Below are positions 22,778 through 28,974 of a stretch of 28,974 nucleotides of DNA, in pieces. The translations under genes were made by a program, and so were the position numbers. The notes under the pieces were generated by a model, which saw only the letters and a program-made list of their open reading frames with translations, was not told the origin of the DNA and searched no databases. This DNA comes from Paludibacter sp. UBA6032 (GTDB lineage: Bacteria > Bacteroidota > Bacteroidia > Bacteroidales > Paludibacteraceae). Within the stretch, counting starts at the first letter, position 1. Each line of letters begins with the position of its first letter. The DNA lies in assembly GCA_002427885.1 (NCBI GenBank), contig DIZI01000026.1, positions 16,589 to 45,562 on the forward strand. Direction: 5' to 3'.

Positions 22778-23674
22778 CTATGTTTCATTCAACAATATAT
22801 CTTTCGATTTCAATAAAGCTTCTTTTTCCGATGTTGAGATATCAGGATACTTTAAGTCCAGTTTTTTTAATTCAGTGCAAATGATTTTTCCTACAAGATA
22901 GTGAGTATACCACTTATTATCAGCAGGAATAACAAACCACGGAGCTGATTTTGTACTGGTATTCGCAATGGCATCTTCGTAAGCCGACTGATAAGCATCC
23001 CAATAAGCCCTTTCTTTCAGATCGGCAGTCGAAAATTTCCAGTTCTTTTTCGGATCCTCAATCCGGTCCAGAAAACGTTGCTTTTGCTCCTCCTTCGAAA
23101 CATGTAAAAAGAATTTCAAAATCGTGACATCATTCTCCACCAGATTCTTCTCAAAACGACATATCTGTTTATAACGTTCATCCCAAAACGATTTATTCAC
23201 ATCTTTTACCGATTCTATGCCGGCATGTTTTTCGTTTAAAATAAACTCCGGATGAACTTTCGTTATCAATACATTTTCGTAGTGTGAACGGTTGAAAATA
23301 CCAATTTGTCCCTTACCGGGTAACGCGATATAATGTCGCCAAAAATAGTCATGATCTAATTCAGCGGCTGTAGGTGACTTAAAATTACTCACACTCACCC
23401 CGGCCGGATTTACTCCCGACATAATATGCTTAATGGTACCATCCTTGCCTGCCGCATCCATTGCCTGAATAACGATTAAAACTGCACGGCGGTTTTCGGC
23501 ATACAAAACATCCTGTAGTGCCGCTAAATCTTCAATATCATTCCGTGTCAACATTTCACCTTCCACCTTATCCATGCCCTTGTTTTTCACTTCGGCCGGG
23601 TAATCGGATAATGAAAATTTCTTTCCATCGGTAACCCTGAAATCATCTATATCAAATAACTCTTTCTTCCCCAT
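22778..23674 (-). CDS. ppk2: PPK2-family polyphosphate kinase / nucleotide phosphotransferase
   Basis: 298 residues, a single-domain PPK2. The Walker A motif AMDAAGKDG (about 71-79), GVNPAGVSVSNFKSPTAAELDHDYFWR, the catalytic-lid region NRSHYENVL (about 128-136) and the Walker B-type FLDRIEDPKKNW are all present. The family transfers phosphate between polyphosphate and nucleotides, mostly making NTP or NDP from polyphosphate. The pattern resembles the polyphosphate:nucleotide phosphotransferase subfamily. Whether it prefers NMP or NDP cannot be read from the sequence. It is the third gene of an HD-CHAD-PPK2 cluster, 60 bases after the CHAD gene. With PPK1 on the other side, both synthesis and use of polyphosphate are encoded here. 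Confidence 0.93.
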   Translation of the reverse strand: MGKKELFDIDDFRVTDGKKFSLSDYPAEVKNKGMDKVEGEMLTRNDIEDLAALQDVLYAENRRAVLIVIQAMDAAGKDGTIKHIMSGVNPAGVSVSNFKSPTAAELDHDYFWRHYIALPGKGQIGIFNRSHYENVLITKVHPEFILNEKHAGIESVKDVNKSFWDERYKQICRFEKNLVENDVTILKFFLHVSKEEQKQRFLDRIEDPKKNWKFSTADLKERAYWDAYQSAYEDAIANTSTKSAPWFVIPADNKWYTHYLVGKIICTELKKLDLKYPDISTSEKEALLKSKDILLNET

Positions 23675-23734
23675 AAATATATATTTTATAATAATAAGCC
23701 GATTGAACTGCTTTTATCAAAGAGTGCTTAGTAC

Positions 23735-24919
23735 TTATTGTTTTACATCTGTATCATCTACCTTATTATTCCTGTCTACTTTCCTGACAACAGTTTTGGC
23801 TGCAACTTTCGGGTTTCTCTTTGCTGTCACTTTTTCAGTCGGAGAAGTCACCTCTCTCGTTTTAGCAATTGTTGTTTTTGTTGTTCTTTTAGGAGCCGTA
23901 GTTAAAGACTCTTGCTTCGCGACTGAAACAGCTTTTTCTTTTTTCCTGACTGTGTTTTTTATCACAGGACTGTCCGGAACCTGAGCCGACAGTACATTTT
24001 CAATGAACGGAATATCCGCTTTCTCTTTAACAGCAATAATATCGTCAAGTAACTTTTCAGGCTGCTGTTTTAATGAGGCAATAACACCCATTATACCGAA
24101 ATCATCCTGTTTTGAAACAGACTGTTCCTCCGTTTTAATTTTGTCTGCATCTAAACTTACCACATCATTATTCAGACTGATGACATCATGGCAAACCTGA
24201 ATAAGCGTTTCCAGTTCATTGTCAAACTTTTCAATCAACGTTTTTTTATTTTTCTCAAAGATTCCGATAATTTCCCCGCTATTCAATTTTCGCTTCTTAT
24301 AAAACCGTTTTATTCCGGCCATTAGAATTTCATAATCCTGAATTTCGCCCAGTAAATCCTGATAGTCTTTAATCCTTTCGAGTCTGGCATCATCCGCATT
24401 TTCGATGGTCAGAAGAATTTCAGCAATATAACGGAACTTCTTAAATTCTATCCTTATTTTATGAATATCGCAGGCATAATCAGTCCTTCTGTCCTGGATT
24501 TTTTTAATGAGTTTGGCAAGCGATTCGTTTGCTTTTATATATATTTTCGATTTGACAACCTGCGGTTTTTTTCTGATGGAAGGAAAAACAAGTTCTTTCT
24601 TTTTACAAAACCGGATCACTTTATCGCTGGTTTTTGATTCTATTGCTTTCAAATAAGCAAGATAATCAGCTGTTTTGGGGCTTGGTTCCACACTTTCCAA
24701 CTTTAATATCTGAACCTGAATGTCACGCAACTGTCCGAATAACTTAAATGCTTTTTCTCCGTTTTTTACTTTGGAGGGCTTCACCCTGAAAGCAGCAAGA
24801 ACCGGGAAGATTCGTCTCAGAGTAACTCTCTTATCATGAATTTCCTGTTCCGATGTTCCTTTTTCAATTTCCTTGTAATTCATCACAAGTGAATTGTATC
24901 GCTTATTGATTTTGTCCAT
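23735..24919 (-). CDS. CHAD-domain protein with a basic C-terminal tail
   Basis: 394 residues. Residues about 10-260 are a CHAD helical domain with its repeated signature, EIHDKRVTLRRI (His28, Arg31, Arg35/36) and, near 147-160, DIHKIRIEFKKFRY. CHAD domains bind polyphosphate with conserved His, Arg and Lys residues and have been found on polyphosphate granules. After a variable region, the last 70 residues are rich in Lys, Arg, Thr, Ala and Val (KKEKAVSVAKQ, KRTTKTTIAKT, KRNPKVAAKTVVRK), like histone-H1-type tails of granule or nucleoid proteins. It could hold polyphosphate and DNA together, which is inferred. It sits between the HD gene and PPK2. Confidence 0.9.
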   Translation of the reverse strand: MDKINKRYNSLVMNYKEIEKGTSEQEIHDKRVTLRRIFPVLAAFRVKPSKVKNGEKAFKLFGQLRDIQVQILKLESVEPSPKTADYLAYLKAIESKTSDKVIRFCKKKELVFPSIRKKPQVVKSKIYIKANESLAKLIKKIQDRRTDYACDIHKIRIEFKKFRYIAEILLTIENADDARLERIKDYQDLLGEIQDYEILMAGIKRFYKKRKLNSGEIIGIFEKNKKTLIEKFDNELETLIQVCHDVISLNNDVVSLDADKIKTEEQSVSKQDDFGIMGVIASLKQQPEKLLDDIIAVKEKADIPFIENVLSAQVPDSPVIKNTVRKKEKAVSVAKQESLTTAPKRTTKTTIAKTREVTSPTEKVTAKRNPKVAAKTVVRKVDRNNKVDDTDVKQ

Positions 24920-24971
24920 AATATATTGATTTAATGTTATTTTGTGTCGATCAGGGAGTTTTGTTCATATC

Positions 24972-25484
24972 TCATTTTTGGGCTTTCTCTTTAGCAGGAT
25001 TTACTTTATTGAATTTCATTTTTATGCCCACGCTCTTCAATGTATTCTTTATTCTTTTCTTATGTTTCACATTAAATGATAGGTTATAAAGAAAATTTTG
25101 CAACAAATCCGCATCTTTTATCAGTTCGGAATATTTATCGTGTTTAATTTTTTTATTACTATGATAACAGATGGCATTTTTGATAATTTCTATTTCTTCT
25201 TCGCTGAAAACCGCCAGTTTTCGCAACAGATTTTCGGCTTCGACAGCTCCCAGCATGGCATGTTCTTTTACATAACCGTGTTTGTAGGTATAAATATCGT
25301 GTAAGAGTCCAATGATAGTGCAGAGCTCAATATCCAGTCCACGTCTGATAGCCAATAATGTACAGTTTTGCGCCACACCATACAGATGAACATAGCCTTC
25401 GCGCCGGTGTTCAGTGTCCTGTTGATTCTGCAGGATAGCATTCACTTCCTGCCTGATTAATTCTATTCTGTTCTTTTTTTCCAT
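24972..25484 (-). CDS. HD-domain phosphohydrolase-like protein
   Basis: 170 residues from ATG 25484. The GTG at 25511 would add nine residues. The HD metal site is visible as H33, H62-D63 (IGLLHDIYTYKHG), H75 in KEHAMLG, H108 in CYHSNK and D124/D126 in IKDADLL, the order of the family. Such proteins hydrolyse phosphate esters of nucleotides or small molecules. This one is too short to be RelA/SpoT or a cyclic-di-GMP HD-GYP enzyme. It is the first gene of the HD-CHAD-PPK2 cluster. Its substrate is not known. One idea is that it acts together with the short Ppx or on a polyphosphate-derived nucleotide. Confidence 0.85.
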   Translation of the reverse strand: MEKKNRIELIRQEVNAILQNQQDTEHRREGYVHLYGVAQNCTLLAIRRGLDIELCTIIGLLHDIYTYKHGYVKEHAMLGAVEAENLLRKLAVFSEEEIEIIKNAICYHSNKKIKHDKYSELIKDADLLQNFLYNLSFNVKHKKRIKNTLKSVGIKMKFNKVNPAKEKAQK

Positions 25485-25683
25485 AATACATATAAAACCC
25501 TTTTTACTCACTTAATGTTCGGAAATGGAATAAACGGATGAAATAAATGCGGATAACCGAAATCCATCCGACTGCTTAAAGCGGTCAGACGGATACTGTA
25601 AAATTAATTTTGTGCAGAAAGTTATGTCGTTGATTCTATTTTGATCCTTTCCGGTTCAGCGGTTGAAATCCTTCAACTTCAGT

Positions 25684-28131
25684 TTAGTCCTTTTCATTTA
25701 TCCTGACAAATGCAGCGTGAACCGGAGGAGGGCAGGATGTCGAGGTTCCCCGGCAGGCAACCCAGAGCACTTCGTTCAGGTCGCTGTCTTTCACACGGTC
25801 TTCCTTGCTGAAATCAAAGGTTTCGCTTTTCCGTTGCCATGCACTATATTCCCGGTTTATTTCAAAAAGATCCGTCTCTGCCGGAACAGAACGGAAAGGA
25901 GGATGATTGGCCCCGGTATTGAAACAGCGCCACATGGGTTCGGCAGCCGCATCGTACTGGCTCATGGGTGGCAGACCAAGGATTAGTTCAATAGTTCTCA
26001 GGACGGAAGTAGTGGAATAAGCCGTGTGGTCGACAAAAGATTGTTTCACAAATCCTCCGGCGACATAAGTTGTGCTCCGGTGTGCATCTACATGATCGGG
26101 ACCATTTTGCGAGTCATCTTCCACAATGAAAACGACAGATTCTTTCCATATAGGACTTTTACTCAGGTATTCGACAAATAATCCAACCGCCAGATCGTTA
26201 TCGGCTACTTCCGCGAAGGGAGTCGGGCGACCGATTTTCATTCCTTCGGTATGATCGTTGATAAAACGAAGCGTATTCAATTGCGGAACCTGATGAATGG
26301 AAAGTAATGAATCAAAATCCTGCTTCCATTGTCTGAAACGGGTAGTGTCCATAACCGTTTGGTCCCAGCTGGTGTAGTAAGGACAAAAATGATTTTTAAG
26401 AACCGGCAGGTTCGGTTTGTAATCATCGGCAAACTCACCGTATGTACGGTAGCTTACATTATTTCTCCGGCAAAAATCCCATATAAAACCATCTTTATTG
26501 TTGGCTATTTTCCGGTTTCCTTCGGCATCATAATTTCCGCCACGGTTACCGTAATAAGTCGGCCATGTTTTCTCAAGGTAATCATTGGAATAAGCACCTA
26601 AACTCCAGTTATGTCCGTCCGCACTCACTTCGGCATCGTTATAGAAATTATCCAGCAAAACAAATTCCGATGCCAGCTTATGTTGGTTTGGCGTATATTT
26701 CCGTCCGAAAAGAACCAACGAAGTATCTCCGTTACCCTGTGGCATGTCACCCAGTACCTGATCGTAAGTCCGGTTTTCCTTGACGATATAAAAAACATAT
26801 TTGATGGGTGATGCTTCGCCTACAGTCATCGGAATGGGATTGCCTTTCATGCCATCCGCTTTGGTTTCCTTTTCCTTGTTGAATGCTGTATTTTGGTACA
26901 CCTGTTTAGTCCAGTCTGCCAGTTGCTTTTCATCCGGTTCGGGAATTACAGCCAGCGTGCCTTTGAAAAGTCCTCCAATATATTGTTCTTCTTCAGTATC
27001 TTCGATGTCTCCTTTCTGGTATTCCACTTTATCTTTTTTCCCGACAGGGTTTGGACCTTTGGGATTAGGCATCGAAGTCAGTCCTTTCCCGTTCGACACC
27101 AGAATCCGGTTTCCGGCTACACGTACACAATCGGGATACCAACCTGTAGGGATAAATCCCAGACTTTTACTTTCACCTGGAATGGAAACATCGAAAAGGG
27201 CGAGGCAATTATTATCGGCATTGGCTATGTAAAGTGTTTTTCCATCATTTGTCAAAGCAACACCGTTGGTGGTGGATCCGGTTAATGTTGTTGGATAAAG
27301 GGCTGCATTCAGGGTTTCGACAACTTTTCTTTTTGGCAGGTTGACGACTGAAACCGAATTATCATCCGAATTGGCAACATACAACCATTTCCCGTTTTTA
27401 TCCGTTACCATATCGTTCGGATGGTTTCCCACCGCAACCGATCCTTGTTTTTCGAAGGTGATGGTGTTGAAAATATTAATTTTACCGCAGCCCCAACAAC
27501 TGCAATACAATTCCTTCCGGTCGGGAGACAAAATACAGGTATATCCTTCTCCGTCCAACGGAAGTTGTTTGATGATTTTTTTAGTTGTCGTGTTCAGCAT
27601 ATACAACGAATTATCATCCTTCGTTACTACGTACAGTCTGTTTGCCCTTTCGTCGACCGCTAAACCGGCTACTGAAATCTTCGCCAGGGGCTGCCCCAAC
27701 CTGATCGTATCCCGGCAAATAAGTTGATCGTTCCTGATTTCGAAATGTAGTATGAAGTTGTCATACCCGCCCGATGCATACAGGTTTTTCTCCGAATCGC
27801 CAAACGCCAAACCAAGCCAGGCTTTGCCCACATTGTATGTATCGAGTACTTTCCGTGTTTTAAGACTGATGAGTTGAATGGATTGCGTACTTTCGCCATT
27901 GTTTGTCACTGCTGCATATTTCAACCCGGGTGAAACGGCGATGTTCAGGGGAAGATCGCCCAACGGAATCTGTTCCCCGGCAGGGCTCAAACTCCAACCG
28001 TTGGGAAGCTTGATGACCGGGTTTTGTATTAGTTGTGACTGCAATACGACCGGACAATACATTACAATCAGAGCCATGAAAATCCATTTCAGATGCACTG
28101 CCCTGAAAAAATGTTGAAAACCTGTCTTCAT
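25684..28131 (-). CDS. Exported YncE-like beta-propeller / alkaline-phosphatase-type phosphoesterase
   Basis: 815 residues from ATG 28131. The upstream frame to 28236 adds 35 residues and includes the promoter, so it is not used. A signal peptide (MKTGFQHFF...VMYCPVVLQSQ) is followed by a seven-bladed propeller (about 45-370) with repeats such as NHPNDMVTDKNGKWLYVANSDDNS and TNGVALTNDGKTLYIANADNN. The C-terminal half (about 455-790) is a phosphoesterase of the alkaline-phosphatase superfamily: IVKENRTYDQVLGDM at its start, DGHNWS, VVFIVEDDSQNGPDHVDAHR with metal ligands, and DHTAYSTTSVLRTIELILGLPP. Proteins of this layout are annotated in Bacteroidota as bifunctional YncE/alkaline-phosphatase family. 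It should release phosphate from organic phosphorus compounds outside the inner membrane. It lacks the shared heptamer promoter. Confidence 0.88.
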   Translation of the reverse strand: MKTGFQHFFRAVHLKWIFMALIVMYCPVVLQSQLIQNPVIKLPNGWSLSPAGEQIPLGDLPLNIAVSPGLKYAAVTNNGESTQSIQLISLKTRKVLDTYNVGKAWLGLAFGDSEKNLYASGGYDNFILHFEIRNDQLICRDTIRLGQPLAKISVAGLAVDERANRLYVVTKDDNSLYMLNTTTKKIIKQLPLDGEGYTCILSPDRKELYCSCWGCGKINIFNTITFEKQGSVAVGNHPNDMVTDKNGKWLYVANSDDNSVSVVNLPKRKVVETLNAALYPTTLTGSTTNGVALTNDGKTLYIANADNNCLALFDVSIPGESKSLGFIPTGWYPDCVRVAGNRILVSNGKGLTSMPNPKGPNPVGKKDKVEYQKGDIEDTEEEQYIGGLFKGTLAVIPEPDEKQLADWTKQVYQNTAFNKEKETKADGMKGNPIPMTVGEASPIKYVFYIVKENRTYDQVLGDMPQGNGDTSLVLFGRKYTPNQHKLASEFVLLDNFYNDAEVSADGHNWSLGAYSNDYLEKTWPTYYGNRGGNYDAEGNRKIANNKDGFIWDFCRRNNVSYRTYGEFADDYKPNLPVLKNHFCPYYTSWDQTVMDTTRFRQWKQDFDSLLSIHQVPQLNTLRFINDHTEGMKIGRPTPFAEVADNDLAVGLFVEYLSKSPIWKESVVFIVEDDSQNGPDHVDAHRSTTYVAGGFVKQSFVDHTAYSTTSVLRTIELILGLPPMSQYDAAAEPMWRCFNTGANHPPFRSVPAETDLFEINREYSAWQRKSETFDFSKEDRVKDSDLNEVLWVACRGTSTSCPPPVHAAFVRINEKD

Positions 28132-28186
28132 AAGTAAGTATTTATTCGAATGGTTTGTTAGTTGAGAAGATAAAAATAATGTACCT

Positions 28187-28219
28187 GCAAATAAAGGCAT
28201 CCGATTGCACTCAACAAAA
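28187..28219 (-). promoter_or_regulatory. Putative constitutive-type promoter of the YncE/phosphatase gene
   Basis: On the minus strand, TTTTG (28215-28219) and TTTATTTG (28188-28195) are separated by 19 bases, the normal -33/-7 spacing of Bacteroidota promoters. The -7 element misses the TA at its start. No TTGTAAT heptamers precede it. Confidence 0.4.
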
Positions 28220-28331
28220 TGGTACCTATCAGGCACTGTTTTGCAATTAGATTATAGTTAAAGAGAGTTTTGGGCTCATATTCAGATTCAGCTGTTCCTG
28301 TAATAACCCATTGAGTTAAACAAAATCGGTT

Positions 28332-28664
28332 TTAAGCAGGCTTTTCAGCATTTTCAACTTTCTGCTTTTTCTCCTTTTTGGTTTTTCCCTTTTTAATTTC
28401 AGGTAAATCCTTCGTTATTTTCATGGCAACTTTGGATTGTTCAATGGCCTGTTCCCTGACTTCCTGAATCATTTCCTTTTTTGTTCTGACTTTCTCCTTT
28501 AATGTAATCAGTTCCTTTTGCAGTTTAACTAATTTCCGGACTGTCTGATCAAATGTTTTTACAAATTCGGTATCCTGTCCTTTTTCCTTCAGAAGATCAA
28601 CACTTGATTTCAATATTTCTGCAAATTCAATTGCCTTTTCCGCTTTTTCTTTTTTACTTTTCAT
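28332..28664 (-). CDS. Lys/Glu-rich coiled-coil protein of unknown function
   Basis: 110 residues, with no Cys, Trp or Tyr. It has a long amphipathic helix (about 5-85: KAIEFAEILKSSVDLLKEK, KLVKLQKELITLKEKVRTKKEM) and a basic tail with KKGKTKKEKKQKVENAEKPA. It has no signal peptide. I do not recognise a family. The composition is that of phasin-like or nucleoid/granule-associated small proteins. A tie to polyphosphate granules, like the basic tail of the CHAD protein, is only a guess. Three heptamers in exact 11-base period lie directly upstream. Its own terminator is not seen. Confidence 0.7.
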   Translation of the reverse strand: MKSKKEKAEKAIEFAEILKSSVDLLKEKGQDTEFVKTFDQTVRKLVKLQKELITLKEKVRTKKEMIQEVREQAIEQSKVAMKITKDLPEIKKGKTKKEKKQKVENAEKPA

Positions 28665-28687
28665 ATTGCCCCTTTATTGTTAAGAAA

Positions 28688-28716
28688 ATTACAATCATGT
28701 TACGTTTATATTACAT
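28688..28716 (-). promoter_or_regulatory. Pho-box-like triple direct repeat before the coiled-coil gene
   Basis: On the minus strand, ATGTAAT (28710-28716), ACGTAAC (28699-28705) and TTGTAAT (28688-28694) repeat at 11 bases with GTAA at the same place in each. Eleven bases later is TAAAGGG (28670-28676) instead of TACTTTG, and the ATG at 28664 follows too soon for a normal leader. The site is a strong match to the heptamer pattern, but the promoter is unclear. Confidence 0.5.
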
Positions 28717-28897
28717 TAATGTTCAGATAATTAAAATGATTAATCTTTCCGAATGTAAATGCAAACATACAAATAAATTTGTAATTAATGCTGCAATTTT
28801 CATTCTTAAAATTAATTTACGAAGCATTTTTTATCCTGATCAAACTTTCAGCGATGGCTGATTGCAGGTTGATTTTCAGAATCAATCGCTTCTTCAG

Positions 28898-28974
28898 TCA
28901 GAACTCGTCCTCTCTTCTTAGGTCCTGATCTTCGATTTCAGGTTCATTCATACTGTCTTGTCCTAAAATATGGC
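28898..28974 (-). CDS. Possible C-terminal end of a gene running in from the right edge
   Basis: On the minus strand a frame is open from the edge to TGA (28898-28900), reading HILGQDSMNEPEIEDQDLRREDEF. The acidic composition could be a natural C-terminus, but 24 residues are too few to judge. The region 28717-28897 shows only a short TTGATT/AATCAA stem-loop (near 28868-28884) and AT-rich sequence. Confidence 0.3.
   Translation of the reverse strand, partial: HILGQDSMNEPEIEDQDLRREDEF

Noticed and set aside
28132..28260. A Pho-box-like site before the YncE/phosphatase gene
   Set aside because: No TTGTAAT-type heptamers are present at the required distance. A -33/-7 pair with normal 19-base spacing explains the promoter better.
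1..28974. CRISPR arrays, insertion sequences, rRNA genes and prophage
   Set aside because: No regularly spaced identical repeats of CRISPR type, no transposase and no rRNA-like sequence were seen. The only regular repeats are the short 11-bp-period promoter heptamers.

Overview
The window is low-GC DNA from a member of the Bacteroidota, most like a Bacteroidales/Porphyromonadaceae-type lineage. The evidence is several -7 elements of the TAnnTTTG type, the lack of clear Shine-Dalgarno sequences, large TonB-dependent receptors with an N-terminal carboxypeptidase-regulatory-like domain, Bacteroidota-style lipoproteins, and one secreted protein ending in a type IX secretion (T9SS) sorting domain. 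The genus cannot be fixed from the sequence.

Layout. 1-600: the end of a GIY-YIG nuclease gene and a 23-codon remnant of a tandem second copy, separated by stem-loops and terminators. 676-3844 (+): a beta-helix lipoprotein, a MORN-repeat secreted protein and PhoB-type response regulator RR1. 4070-8569 (-): TonB receptor 1 followed by a T9SS-secreted beta-helix protein paralogous to the first lipoprotein. 8861-11796 (+): a lone carboxypeptidase-regulatory-like domain protein, a DUF2271-like lipoprotein, response regulator RR2 and a patatin-like lipase. 12076-17961 (-): TonB receptor 2, a third beta-helix lipoprotein, metallophosphoesterase 1 and an 83-residue unknown. 18192-19385 (-): metallophosphoesterase 2, a lipoprotein. 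19690-22725 (+): ppk1 and a short ppx. 22778-25484 (-): HD-domain protein, CHAD protein and PPK2. 25684-28131 (-): an exported YncE-like propeller/alkaline-phosphatase-type protein. 28332-28664 (-): a Lys/Glu-rich coiled-coil protein. The right edge may hold the end of another minus-strand gene.

Functional reading (inference): this looks like a phosphorus-acquisition and polyphosphate island. Surface beta-helix proteins, TonB receptors and exported phosphatases would liberate and import phosphorus compounds. PPK1, PPK2 and Ppx would store and mobilise polyphosphate, and the CHAD protein may bind it. Two PhoB-like regulators lie in the island without a sensor kinase.

The main new observation is a shared promoter architecture. 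Up to three heptamers like (T/C)TGTAA(T/C), repeated every 11 bp, end exactly 14 bases before the TTTG of the -7 element, with no -33 element at the usual spacing. This is clear before RR1, the small gene at 8954, RR2 and TonB receptor 2. Weaker versions stand before the first beta-helix lipoprotein and metallophosphoesterase 2. Related repeats without a good -7 element lie before TonB receptor 1 and the coiled-coil gene. The arrangement mirrors the proteobacterial Pho box (7-bp repeats at 11-bp period, about 10 bp before the -10), so it is proposed as a Bacteroidota Pho box that links the transcription units.
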